Shown here piece after piece: positions 46,301 through 58,448 of a DNA stretch of 64,000 nt (position 1 is its first letter; the number at the start of each line of letters is the position of its first letter). The notes under the pieces are model-generated. The model was not told where the DNA came from and ran no database searches. It saw nothing but the letters and a program-made list of their open reading frames with translations. The translations under genes and the position numbers were made by a program. The DNA is from Collybia mongolica (Eukaryota > Basidiomycota > Agaricomycetes > Agaricales > Clitocybaceae). The stretch is taken from contig JAAXNY010000011.1 in NCBI GenBank assembly GCA_013420905.1, positions 2,542,001 through 2,606,000 of the forward strand. Reading direction: 5' to 3'.

Positions 46301-49300
46301 TGCGCAACTTCAACAGCGAGACGAGCGGGACCTCAACCGTTATCAACACGCATTAGCCACCCTGATACAGGCAGAGAAGGAAGCAACAGCCTTGACCGAA
46401 GAGGTGAAAAATGCCCTTGCAGAGCATGCTGCCAAGGGCGCTCTACTCAAGAAAGAAGCAAGTGCGGCCATGTTGGAAGACGAACAGATATCAGATCAAG
46501 GGAAAGAACGCTGGCGCGACGTCTCGGAGGCGTCTACACATGGGTCCGGCGACAGTGACTTGCCACACTCTCCCGCTGGTGACGAACATGGGAAGAAACG
46601 TGGAGCCCTCCAGAATCGACTTCGGGAGTGTCGCCTCATACTTCACCGGGCAAAGTTCTTGCAGGGTGACCTTTATCATATCCTTGGAACTTCCCATTCC
46701 TCCTCTGAAGATGCCGCTTATGCCGCTGCTGAAGAAATTAGACGCGGCCTTCTTAAAGGTAAGGTTACAATAGTGAGGCTGGGTACCACATTCATAGACT
46801 CCTCCTGCAGGAACGGAAGAAGACGCCCAGCGCGCCATGGCCCAGCTTACACAAGATGCAACAAAGAAGAACATCACACGAGAAGCACTTGTTATTGTGG
46901 TGCCATTCCTAGACGATGCTGGCTTCTTGTCCTTGATGGAAAAGTACGAGCCTACTGATGCAGAACGCAAGGTCAAGCCCGTTCTTCAGAAAGTAACACT
47001 GCATAAGCGTGCCACTGCATCACAAGAACTTGTCGGTTTATTTGTTTTGCTTCTGGGACTAAGCTTATTCTTTAAAATAGATTGAGGAAGTCAACGAAAT
47101 ATTTGACGACGTTCTGAATGAACAATCGTCCCTATTGTGGGAATGGAGAAATGCAATGACTTCTCTTCTCACCCAAAAGCTCTCCACAAGCGAGGAAGAA
47201 GCGGACGGGGAGGAATATCAACGAACTCTCGACAACCAAGGAGAGGCCGAAACGTATCTCCAGTCATACAGTGCTTTATTAGCAGATCGTCGGCAAGCAC
47301 TGATTAACGAAAGGACCCTCCTTGCCGCACACGATGTACGGGAGAAGAAACTTCGCCACACAAAAGCTGCTATCAAGGCCACTGCCATCGACAACTCTCG
47401 GCTCGAGATCTCGGATGATGTCGAGCTTCAACCAGAGCACGAGGTGCTTCACACACAGCTCTCAGCAAAACGCAAAGATCTCTTGGAACGTCTGAATGGA
47501 AGGGCGGTAAAGAGTGTAAGTGATTGTTCAGACTCCCTTCCGTTAAGCTGATTCAACTTTCGCTTAGATATTGATCGATCTCAATACGGCCGCCGCACGA
47601 ATCAACAAGGATGGCGACCCCGAGAAAGCTCTACTCAAGGATGCCGTTGCTGCCCTTCGACAGCTCATTACCGATCAAGGTAGGCATTCTTTTCAACCCA
47701 CGTCCCCGCTCAAATAGCAGACACACCAGGAACACTTTTGGACAAATTGGATGCTGACTTGGCGTTGATTCGCAAGGCATTCAACCAAAGAATCCTTTAC
47801 TTCCGCCAACTGCAGGAAATCTCCGATTCTGTGACTGAAATTACCTGGGAGAACACGCTCGAAATCGCTCTGGTAGAATCTTTGACCGAGAGAAAAGAGT
47901 TCGAGGTTAAAATCAATACAACGCGTGCACGCCAACGGTATTTGGAACATCTTGCGAAAAACAAGGGCGATGGAGTTGTTGACGAGGATGAGGGTAATTG
48001 TATTCTTTGTCGCTGCGATTTCACACGCGGGTTTATTACTCAATGGTGAATTTCTCGTTCATCTCACCAAGGCGGAGTACTGATAATGTAAACCCTGCGT
48101 AGTGGCCATGTGTTTTGCGAAGTCAGTTACTATTAACCAGATATAACAGATCAGCGATTCTGACTCAATTTTTAGGGATGTATGAAGGCATGGCTACTAC
48201 GAAAAGAAGGAAAAACGTGTCCCGTATGCCGGTACGTTGACACCCAATTCAAAGCGCTCCCTAAGAGACATAAATTTTTCCAGGATTCCAATTGATCCAG
48301 ATACAATTCAACGATTTACCGTTAATCAACCCGAAGAAGAACCCGCTCCGAAAGTTTTACCCAATAGAGAACCCATTCCAAAATCACGTCGCCAAATAGA
48401 GTACAATATGATAGGTAGACCCTTTCTGTTGGGTCCAGATGGCACATTCTAAATAACCGATCACAGACCCGAAACTGTTGGGCGAAATCCAGTCAACAGG
48501 ATCGTTTGGAGATTTCGGCACCAAAATCCAGACCCTCGTGCGGCATATTCTTTACCTTCAAATGGCAGATCCTGGTGGCAAGAGTATTATCTTCTCAGCG
48601 TGGGCCGACTCGTTGCACAGTAAGTTTTCGAAATCGTACGCTTTACAGAGGCTAACGCAACGCGTTCAGTCATGGAACGAGCACTTAGAGACAATGGTAT
48701 GACTCCCGTTCGGCTAATTAGTATATGTGGTATGCTCATCAGGCCATCTGCAGGGGTAATGTGTTTGCGGATCGATCAGAAATCTAAAGGCGAAAGTGCA
48801 GCAAAACGATTCAAAAGCGACCCAGACATTCTTGTTCTATTGCTCCATGGGTTTGTCAACCCCTGATCCTGTAATGAACGCGTCTCATAGAGCTTTGCAG
48901 CGAGCGAGAGAACGCTGGTTTGAACGTGACATGTGCCTCCCGAGTTTTCCTACTTGAAAGTGTGGTGCACCATGGGTTTGAAATCCAAGGTGAACGGAAT
49001 AAACACTCTCCAATTTTGTAAACGCCTCTAAAGCAGACCGCCATAGCCATTGCTCGTATTGATAGGATGGGTCAGACACGTCCAACGGAAGGTCTGTGCT
49101 GGATTTCTACCGTGGCGATCGGCCTTCTCACTTCCTCTGGTAGTATACTGTTATTACGCAGAAGGTAAAGTTGGTCCCGAAGGCAGTACTGTGATCAAAT
49201 TTACTCGTGTGACTCTAGATACCGTCGAGAGAAATATTCTCGACCTTGCGGCACGACAAGGCCTATCTTTGTATACCAAGGAAAATTCCGCTGGAACACT

Positions 49301-49628
49301 AAATGTTTCCTCCCTTGGTATGGATGCCGAGATAAAGACTGTTGACTCACCAGTGAAAAAGAAAGTTCAGAAAGGCGACTTCATATTCAAGTCTGTGCAT
49401 TACTTCTCGTGCATATCGTGCGACTGATATCTATCTAATAGAATTGATGACATGCTCGCCATCCTATTTCCGCACATGTACGAAGACGTGGAATATCTCT
49501 TACCATCTGAGGATGTAGAGATGGCCAACGAGGAAATGCAAGAAACATTTGGGAACAGTACTGGTATTGGAAGTGCCTTGAGAAACGTGGAGAGTAACGC
49601 AATCGCTGGACCATCAAGGCTCTCCTAA
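43336..49628 (+). CDS. SHPRH: SHPRH/Irc20-type SNF2 helicase and RING E3 ubiquitin ligase
   Basis: 24 exons: 43336..44751, 44805..45352, 45405..45497, 45549..45659, 45709..45799, 45857..46000, 46053..46127, 46180..46230, 46281..46758, 46811..47031, 47081..47515, 47568..47679, 47718..48045, 48103..48121, 48176..48231, 48284..48414, 48467..48619, 48670..48696, 48754..48850, 48901..48989, 49047..49091, 49144..49164, 49219..49390, 49442..49628. Total 1699 residues. Landmarks in order: LLPFQRRSVAWLLDREG; ATP-binding GGILAEEPGLGKTLE; DEVQM in the DEAH place; SFAVSGTPAR; a long coiled-coil insert; RING CILCRC..CGHVFCEGC..CPVC (about 1352-1396); then the helicase C half with HGERENAGLNVTCASRVFLL and QAIARIDRMGQTRPTE. 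Family members modify PCNA or act in recombination in the nucleus. Exon joins were fixed by these motifs. The start is the first ATG after the TATA box. Confidence 0.94.
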
Positions 49629-50115
49629 ATGGTGATTCTCTGTAAAAGAATTGGTTAATAACCGTAAAATTTTGTGACCATATACCTGTTCGTTTGATAC
49701 CAGGTTATAGACAAAATAGATGTAAATTTGCCAGAGGTCAAACTATTAACTAAAGTTTCCCTAATCCCCGTGTTCTAGTGCGATCTTCTGAATCACAATT
49801 GTCCGAGTCGATACTTGGGACTAAGTAAAATCGACTCCAGTGAGAAGGCAAGTGTACTCGGAGACAGCCGAGGCTGCTGTTGTCAAACAAAACCAAGCAA
49901 CAGCGGCACAAACTTGTCCCTTAATTTTTGACTTCAAGTTGAAGATAACATTTTTGTGGCCCAGGTTCTCTCCATTCACGACTGAAAGGATGTCTGAAAA
50001 CTCTCTATTCTAAATCTCACTGACTGGTAATAGAGGAAGATCAACCCGGGTAAAAACGTCACAACTTCTGGGATCACCGCGGCGTCGACTAGTTCTCTGG
50101 TTCTTTCAACTGGAC
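49629..50115. other. intergenic, nothing recognised
   Basis: 3' region of the SNF2/RING gene and promoter side of the next gene. No coding signal. Confidence 0.5.
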
Positions 50116-51347
50116 ATGATTCATCTCCGCGCTATCCCCATCGCTATCAGCGTATTCACGTCCAGTATATGGAAAGCCATTCCAGCTTCGCTGAATTCAC
50201 TCCAGCTGGACACACCAAATTGCCTTCACAATCCCTTGATAGCAACATTGGAGCAATTGATTGATTGCCTGGACACGTATACCGTCCCCCATAATTATTA
50301 TAACCGGGTCACCTATGAGGACGCTCAGCCAAGCTTGGGAGAGCGACGAGCATGGTCTGATGTTACAGCGTCCCTCCTCGTGGTCGACCGTAATTGCTCA
50401 TCGATCATCCTTCCGCGGGCCATCGCAAGAACGTATTCTGTCTCACCCTACGTGGAGCATACAGGGGCATCGTACTGTGTCTTTTCAGAAGCTAGGGTCC
50501 GCAATGGGGTGTATGCGAAAGGATGGGGCCTTTTGATTGTCCCGGACTCAGTAGGGGCTGTATCTCGGCACCTCCACATATCGGCGCCTCATCCAGTATG
50601 GGATTCCCGTACCCCAATGCAAGCAGCCGCTTTGTTCAAAAACACTGGTGCCAAAAGTCTCTTTATTCCTGGAAGGGTACGGACTGCATTCTTGGACCCT
50701 ACAAACTGTGTGAAGACGGATTCCGGTCGGGATATATACCACCGAACAGACCCCGCGCACGATACAGTATGTACTGTCCTGGCCATTTGTTTCTGCATTG
50801 ACAACTAAGTCTCCACAGTCGGAAATATTCTATGAAACTAACAAAGTAATTAAAGCGTGGCAAACAAAAAATGGAGGATGCGCGCTGAGTTCATGTGCCT
50901 ACATTCAATTTCACGGAAAATCAACATCCACCTGTCCATCTGATCATATATTTCTGTCTAGTGGGCTCGGTACGTTATGGTATCCAATCGCCTTCAACTG
51001 GGATTCTTACCCTCCTTGTGTTTTAAGGTAAAGATCAATCCTCAGTAGAATGGTACTCTAATACCGTCCAACGGCCCGTAAAACGCCTCAAAACTCAACT
51101 ACAAGTTGAATTTCCTGATTGGAATATCTCATTGCCGTCAGATAGTCGGTGCTCTCTCACTGCGACCAGAAACGTTGTTGGCCGGCTCCTGAATGGCGTC
51201 GATGATGCGAAGGTCTGTGAGCAGGCGTCGAATGCAAATTTGGCAACGGGAACCTTTATTCACATCGAACAAGCTGCTGTTGCTCGAGATGAAAAGGCAT
51301 ACAGCGGCTGGACGAAGGCTCTGGCAGAAACATTCGATGTCATGTAA
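50116..51347 (+). CDS. probable secreted hydrolase (poly-gamma-glutamate-hydrolase-like?)
   Basis: Exons 50116..50766, 50819..50969 and 51028..51347 give 373 residues. The N-terminus MIHLRAIPIAISVFTSSIWK looks like a signal peptide. About residue 160 has HISAPHPVWDSRTPMQAAAL, a His/Asp motif followed by GAKSLFIPGRVR. Later AYIQFHGKS and FIHIEQAAVA supply another His and a Glu. A His-x-x-Glu/Asp, then His, then Glu order is what zinc amidohydrolases and carboxypeptidase-like enzymes such as poly-gamma-glutamate hydrolases use. The match is suggestive rather than clear, so the substrate is unknown. Several Cys in the second half fit a secreted protein. Introns are 52 and 58 nt, and the exon sum is a multiple of three. 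It could also be an uncharacterised fungal extracellular family. Confidence 0.7.
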
Positions 51348-52546
51348 GTCTAGATCAAGCTTTGTCGCGCTCTGTTTTGACGTCTTTTCTGGAGTAATAC
51401 CTAGAACATTTCAATCTATCTGAAACAACTGTTTAGGTAGCAATCGCTGATCACGCTATATCTAGAATGAATCACACTGTCATCATTCAGTTCTTTATCA
51501 ACTGAATTGACAAAGTTCGAATGCACAGATCGATCTCCCATACGAACAATATCACCTGGATTCAGGTAAGGTCGTTTGGCCAATTCGTTAGATCCACCAA
51601 AAGCGGGAAGTTGAGGACTCGCGTTTTAAGTCGAACCTCCTCTTTCGGCATCGGCCCGTCAGCGCCAGTAAAGCCTAGCCCTAACACCCTCACAGGTAAT
51701 GCTTGGCGCTTTTTCCTCCCTCAAAGCGTCAGTAATGAACTAATCGATGAATTGAAAGCGACACTAGGTAAAATGCCAAGTTAATCCGAACGCATATCAT
51801 ACTCTCGTGGTCTAAGAATGAACCCTCGAGATGGACAAACCCAAAGCAAAAGCCTTGGGAGTTGATCCTACCTTGAAACCGACACCAGGTTCATCCAAAG
51901 CCCCAATGTTTCAGTATCACGAGTGGGGACAAGATGGCAATACCCCGTAAACAATGATTCGAAGCTGTGTGACTTTTTGCGAGAAAGTCTTGGGCGCCGC
52001 AGCGCCGCGCAAAATCCTTGTAGTAAAAGTTAATTTTAGGCTGCAGGCACGGGAAGCAGACTGTCCTATGATCAGTTATCTGGTCAATGACAGCCTACAT
52101 GCATCTATGTAACAAAGCATCATCTTCGGGACTTCGAAGACATCATGTAAGATCTATCCCATGATTCTGTCACCGCCATCTCTATTGAATATTCCACATG
52201 CGGAGTCAGTTGAATGCGATCATCGAAAAAAAAGTTTGTTTAGGTTCTGTGCGGATTCATAGTTTTCAGCTTTTTGCCATCTGGGGCCTTCTTGGAACGT
52301 CAGTTGCGCGGCACTATTTACATCATTTCATTGACACAGGAGCGCCCGATCGTATAGTTTTCTTTATCCATTCAGATGCCCCCGTAACGCTATAAAATAC
52401 TTCATGGTTAAGTCACATCGTTCACCATCCTCTGCCTGCGACCGCTTCATGTACGTTCACACACTATAACCCAGTTGCTTTAACTCCTGACATCCTCCAC
52501 CTTTCAGCGTTTGCCACGCCATACCCATTTATTTTAAGATCACGGT
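51348..52546. other. intergenic, nothing recognised
   Basis: About 1.2 kb. Short frames near 51.5-51.8 kb and 52.2-52.4 kb show no motif or splice partners. Confidence 0.45.
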
Positions 52547-54428
52547 ATGGCTTCATATGCCAGAGTCTCTTCTCGACCTCCGCCGGGTGCCGCACCATCA
52601 GCCGTATTCCATCGCCGACCTCCCAGCCCAGATACCCTGGAGCCTCAGCGTCGACAAACGTCAAGCTCGGGTGTCACATCCACCTCAGATCTCGTAGAAT
52701 CCGAAGTGCTCCAACCATATCCAGCGGCCTCCCGTCATGAGGCCGTCTCTGCCTTCTCTATAAATTCCCCACCGAACGGCCCAAGTGTAGCTGCTGCTGC
52801 TCCACCAGGTCGTGTAACCTCGACCATTCTCCCCCCGCCAAACGTCTCTCACAGAGTAACAGGGGCCAAGCTCTTGACCCTCATGGTTGGGCAGACTTTC
52901 GTGTGGGTCTTTGCAGGCATCGGAGTGATGGTGCTTGGAATCGGATTCGCTCAAGGCGTTATCCTTCCCCACATTCACACCTGCCCGCCCAGCGCGGATT
53001 GTCCGATGTCCTTCGATATGAATTCGACCAACGCATTAGCGCTTCTTCAGGCGCTCATGCAGTACTGGCTCCAAGCCGGGATGCTCGTCGCGTCCATGGG
53101 TCTGCTGAAGCTAAGCGCGTACCAAGCGTGGTTTATCATGATGCGCGACGGCAACACCATGGACAATCTTGACCTCACTCTCGGGGCTATCCGAGGAAGC
53201 CTCCTCGATGCGGCTCGCCTGATTTTTCGGAAGAGGAACAGGCTGCTGAGCGTATTCGTCCTTGGTCAACTGGGCGTCGCCACTGCTATTACATTGATAA
53301 TCGGTCTTTCCATCACGCGGGACAAGGGAACACGGTCACTTGTATTCAACTATCTTGGAAATACGCAGTTCCCCGACAGCAGCATCCAACATCTAAACAC
53401 CGCAGGCCAAATACAAGCAATCGCCAAGGTAAACGCATGGGCGTTAAGCAATGACACATCCCATTCGTCCGCATATCGGGGCTCTTTGTCATTGTGGATG
53501 CACGCAATCTCTCCATTAATCTCAGAGCGGGCGGCCCCCGTATCAAGGGGACGCTATCGTGCACCGGATTTAACAATTACACCATTACCATGGACAAAAA
53601 TTCAACACTGTATAACATGACCTATCCTCCTACCGGTAAACAATACCTCGCCACCCTAGTATGGAGTTTGACGTGTCCATGGTCAGCGTTGGTACCGCGG
53701 TAACGAAATACCTCTGGGTTAGTAACACCACGGGGAGACTCCCGAACGCTACTCAGACAAACGATGGCGTCATGAACATGGCACTTTGCACTCAGGGAAT
53801 ACACTTCGTGAACGATACTCAGGCTGCTGTAGAAGGAGAACAGGAAATAAAGCCAAACACGCCCATCATGACAGGTTGCCTTGAAGACGATCCGAATGTG
53901 TGCGTGTCAGATTCGGTGAGCAATGCCGTGGTCAGCTGGTGGGGCGGGAAGGGCACGGCGTTCTGGGGTGTTCGCTGTAGAGGCTCCGTGGTCGGGCCGC
54001 TCCCGTCATCTGGTGTGCCCGAGGAAGACGAATGCGCTCTTACGGAGGAGTTGTGGACTGAAACAGTCACAAGCATGCTCGACGGGATCGTGCAGACCGG
54101 TATCAGAAGCTTAGAGACATCGCAGAAACTCGTTGTTCCTGTAGAAACCTGCTAGGAGATGGTGGCTTCAGGCCCTGATCCCGTGTCTCGCCCTCATACT
54201 CTATGGGGTGGGGTTATATTACACTGCGTCGCTCAGTCAGGGGAGGAACGTATTGAAAAAACTTACCCTTGCGGAAGTTATCGGAGCGGCACAGACGGAA
54301 CACTTTCGCAATCTTCTGGATACGGGGAACCTGGAAAAAACCAGGATGCAGTATGGAAGCGAGACGGTTTCGTCATCCCGAACCATGCTGTGGGAAGTGG
54401 CACGCTCGATGGAAGAAACTATTACTAG
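52547..54428 (+). pseudogene. frameshifted paralogue of the 7.8 kb membrane protein
   Basis: Collinear with the gene at 7784..9673 over its full length; for example FAGIGVMVLGIGFAQGVILP and LGAIRGSLLDAARLIFRK correspond to matching spans. Breaks are at about 53488 (AYRGSL then VIVDARNLSINL, one base missing), about 53658 (YLATL then SMEFDVSMVSVG, one base missing), about 54150 (VPVETC then TAG; a five-base deletion) and about 54367 (MQYGSET then FVIPNHAV, one base missing). Codon structure and membrane segments survive between the breaks, so the losses are recent or partly sequence errors. The N-terminal 357 codons remain open and could still give a three-span fragment. It keeps TGG where the other copy has TAG. 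Confidence 0.8.
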
Positions 54429-54722
54429 TGCCTAAGCTTAAGGAATTTGGGTTAATTAACTTTGTATTTTGGCCGAATATGTTTGAACGTTGTCGTTTTT
54501 TTTTTTGGATATGCGGTGGCTCCGACACAGCTTACAATCTTAGATACATAGAATCATTAGTATTTAAAACGGTCGCCGAATTGCGTTCTTTAAGTTTCCG
54601 GCTTTTCCGTCTGTCTTAGCCATTGATAGCTAGCCTCATGATTCAAAGTTGCTGAACTTCAGCTGTCGAGCTATTCCATGTTAGTGCGTGGTTGGATTTG
54701 CCATTCCTTGTGTAAAATTTCC

Positions 54723-54851
54723 ATGTCTATGTTGAACGTCTATGCTGTAGTAACGAGATTCCCGTGGACTAGTACTAATACCATTGGAATACTTCTAAAC
54801 GTTACCCAAGCAAGTGATGGCGTCCTGAACTTGAATGGACTTCATGCATAA
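54723..54851 (+). pseudogene. third, short fragment of the membrane-protein family
   Basis: 43 codons: MSMLNVYAVVTRFPWTSTNT then LLNVTQASDGVLNLN. It aligns with VSMVSVGTAVTKYLWVSNTT and LPNATQTNDGVMNMA in the pseudogene 1 kb upstream. Flanking sequence has lost resemblance. Confidence 0.55.
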
Positions 54852-54855
54852 TACG

Positions 54856-56662
54856 CAGTCACCTCCTTTGTTGAGTATCTTGCCCGCCCCCTTTATGTGT
54901 ATGCTGGAAAAATCTTCTTATGAACGTGACTCGAAGGAACCACCCAAAATTTGAAGTGTTGCATTTCCCGCCACGGTCAGCTCCCCCTTGTTCAAACTCG
55001 GAACTGCAGTGCTTGCAGAGCCCCCACAAGATGGTATATCAGTCTTCAAATGTCCAGGTGGCGGAATGTTATCTGAAAAAATCTGAGTAATACCTCAATG
55101 AGAACTTCTAATCGTAAAAAATCAACTGGATATTGGAGGAAATTGATCTTTTAGTAACAGGTATGCGAGTACTTATTATTCGTCGTATTACTCCTGTGAC
55201 AGTGGTGGATGGTCGTTGGGAGCTATACAGATACCGGAGTGACCCTACGATGTGATTAAAGTCTGTTAACGCAGAATAGGCGGAAAGAGACACATGGTCA
55301 CAGCCCCTGGGTTTGAAACGATTAACTCATGTATTAGTTATACCATAACCCAATGGCTCGGGTGGTTCAGATTCTCTCGTCACAACGATCCCATCTGGAC
55401 AGACTGGAACTGGTCCCCGTTTCGCTGCCTCCTCGGTCTTAGTCCACATTCTTTTCTGCCATGCTATCCAACTGACATCAATTTCATCCCACCCTGTACA
55501 TCCCCGATATGGGAACCTCCAAAGACAGTTGTGATTCTGTGAAGACTTTATCACGTAACTGTAAAGCATTCCTCTCCTCGTGGTCGTCGAAGATCAGTCA
55601 TACGATTTCGGAATAAGCCCTAATGAGGAGCCCAGGAACAAAGTCAAAGGAGTTGCGCGGACTAGGGAAGAACATATGATGGCAGAAACCACAGGAGGTA
55701 TTGTTGCCAACCAGTTTATACCCTCAAACAGCTCTATGTTGTTTCCAAACAGAGAAAAGTGGACTTGAGCAAGCCGGGTCAGGCGGCCATAACAACTGCA
55801 CGAGCAGGCCGCTCTAAAATCCACACACGGAAGTCTTCAGGAAGCCTAGGATATTGAGCGAGAAGAGAGTCGACATAGGCCTCGCGATCAAATGGTTGCA
55901 AATTGGTGAGCACCCAGGGACGCCCCAGCGACGACAAGCTGCTGCCACGGGCGGCAATGAGAGCCTTGAGGGGGAATATAAGAGCGCAAGCGCAACATCA
56001 ATTCATTGGCCAAGTGCTCGAGAGAAGGTATGGTCGCCAAATTGATATCCCTTGCCGCTGAGGTCCGTATGGAAGGTGATTGAAATAAAACACGTGATGC
56101 GCCAAGCAATACGCATCGGCACAAGTGACAAAGTTATTCGAGAAATATCAACTGCGTGTGGTCATCATTTTCTACTACATAACCTCATGGACGATTCCCA
56201 AGCTTGCCATGTCACGTTTGCGCCGCTGATGACCGGATGGCGGATTCAAACTGGGCCGTGTGGCAAGATCCCCCATCTTTAGAGCGTTCAATTGGTCAGG
56301 TTCGGACTGTCAGATTGGTTGGTAATCATCGCAATTATGCTTGGGCCGCAAGTTCGATGCATCTTGTTATTCAGCGGTAGGACACGCAGGTGATAGTACG
56401 TAATATGACTCAAACTTTATGGAGAATCAGCCAGGGTTACTCTCATCACGATCAAAGACAGCGTCAAGTAGCATTACTAGTGTAAGTAATTGCTGCTCGT
56501 TTTACGCAATTACTTACCACCGACCTTTTATTATTCAGTGCTATTTGTGTGGTTATCTTTGTGCCAAAAGAAGCATTGAATAATCGGGCCATCTAAATGC
56601 TTACACTCAAATTGTATTTAGTCTGCACGATATTCACTCCCTGATACATCTTGCTTTTTACC
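54856..56662. other. 1.8 kb without a recognisable gene
   Basis: Short frames only. It holds the upstream region of the oxidoreductase gene; no clear TATA box close to that start. Confidence 0.45.
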
Positions 56663-58448
56663 ATGGCTAATTCCTCCCCAGCGACATTGAAACTCGATCT
56701 GAAAGGCGAGGCTATCGGACCAGACGATCCTGGTTACGCAGCAGCCCTCGCTCGCTGGGCCGTCAACGCTGAGCGCAAGGCCGCAATCGTCGCATTTGTC
56801 AAGGACACTTCAGACATTACCACTGCCATAAGGTTTGCCAGGAAACAGAATCTTCAAATCGCCATCCGTGGAGGGGGACACAGTGCCGCTGGTGCATCGT
56901 CGGTGGAGGGTGGCCTCGTCATCGATTTATCGAAGTATATGAACGGTGTTAGAATCGATACCGAGAAGGAACTTGCCTACGTGGGCGGAGGTGCCTTGTG
57001 GGAAACCGTGGACAAAACCGCGATTGAGAGTGGCTTGGCAACTGTGGGTGGCACGGTTAATCATGTATATATTCCGCTGTCATCTCCGCGAAATCAGCTG
57101 AAATGATCATTTCCAGACTGGCGTTGGAGGGTGAGTGAGTGTTGTCGAGCCGCTTTCGGTATATACTTCCGTATCATCAGGTTGACTCTCGGCGGTGGTT
57201 ACGGTTACTTGAGCGGTTCTCATGGACTTGTGATCGATAATCTGGTTCAAGTGATCATTTTGATCTTCCGGAAGTGCCAACCAATCCTCACGCTTCTATA
57301 TACAGGCTACCGTGGTTACTGCAGACGGATCTGTCCTGACGGCCAATGAAAGGGAGAATCAAGATCTGTTCTTCGGTATTAGAGGAGGAGGGTGTAATTT
57401 CGGCGTCGTTGCCGAATTCGTTCTCCAGCTCCACCCCCAGCGTCGCACCGTTTACGCAGGATTCATTGTTTTTTCCGCAAACGCACTAGAGAAAGTAGTT
57501 AACACCACCGCAGAATGGTATTCAAAGGCCAGCGAAAAAGAGGGCATGTTACAATATACTAACGTTGGATCAGACGGCAATGTACCTTTTTCCGAGATTT
57601 TTTTTTTTCTGCGTTCCCTAACATGCGACCGCAGCCCGCCGTCGTCCTCGCCGTCTTTTACAATGGCTCGGAAGCGGAAGGAAGGGATGCGTACAAAGCT
57701 TTCTTCGATATTGGTTTGGTGACAGTTTTTCCTTCACCAGCACTTTTACCTCATTATTCCTCTCTTTCGTCACTAGGTCCCATCGCGGATACAACGGCTG
57801 AAATTCCATACGAACAGGTAAACGCTCTACAGGTAAGGCTCCTCCCCCACATCCGCGGTTCCGTTGATCGGATACCATCATATGCACAGAACCCAAGAAC
57901 AGGGCACGGTTCCGGAGTCTACATGAAAGGCCTTGCTCATAGAAAACCGTACTTTCCCTCGATATCCAAGGCATTCGACAAGGTCATAGATATGGTGAAG
58001 AACACTCAGCACCAAGCAACTATAATTTACGAGTACTTCCCACTTGGCAAGATCCGCTCTGTTCCGAATGGGAAGACAGCATTTCGCCGCGACCCCACGA
58101 ACGCTGTTCTAATTTCTATCACCTGGGAAAAGAACACCATCGAGAACAATGACAAGGGCCGCGGCTTCGCTCACGAACTTGCGGCACTCATATCGGCAGA
58201 CCAGTCAGAGGTGAGTGCATCAGAGGGCTTGGGCTACAGCAACTATGGTATGACTACAGGATTGACGGGTGATTCTATCATGCTGATGTGCTCCTCAAGA
58301 TCCCGAAGCTGTGACTGGTGAGAAGGATGAGGTACTGGATAAGGCAAAGCTGGTCTTTGTAGAAAACTATCCCAGACTGCAGCAGATCAAGAAGCGATAT
58401 GATCCGGAAAATATCTTTAACAAATGGTTTTCCATTACACCTGCATAG
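56663..58448 (+). CDS. FAD-linked oxidoreductase, berberine-bridge-enzyme type
   Basis: Exons 56663..57064, 57117..57130, 57181..57250, 57306..57581, 57635..57713, 57777..57832, 57890..58247 and 58300..58448 give 467 residues. The FAD-binding PCMH domain shows IAIRGGGHSAAGAS, where His73 is the expected covalent FAD site, then TGVGGLTLGGGYGYLSG and FFGIRGGGCNFGVVAEFVLQ. The C-terminal BBE motif is RYDPENIFNKWFSI. The Cys that makes a second FAD bond in bicovalent members is absent (GGTVNHTG), so a single bond is expected. No signal peptide, hence probably cytosolic. Substrate unknown; relatives oxidise sugars or specialised metabolites using O2. Exon 2 is only 14 nt. Start: the ATG in MANSSPAT, first in the frame. 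Confidence 0.9.

Noticed and set aside
48721..48753. 33-nt micro-intron in the SNF2/RING gene
   Set aside because: A normal-sized intron (48697..48753) gives ALRDNGVMCLRIDQKSKG, which fits the family better than either retention or a 33-nt intron.
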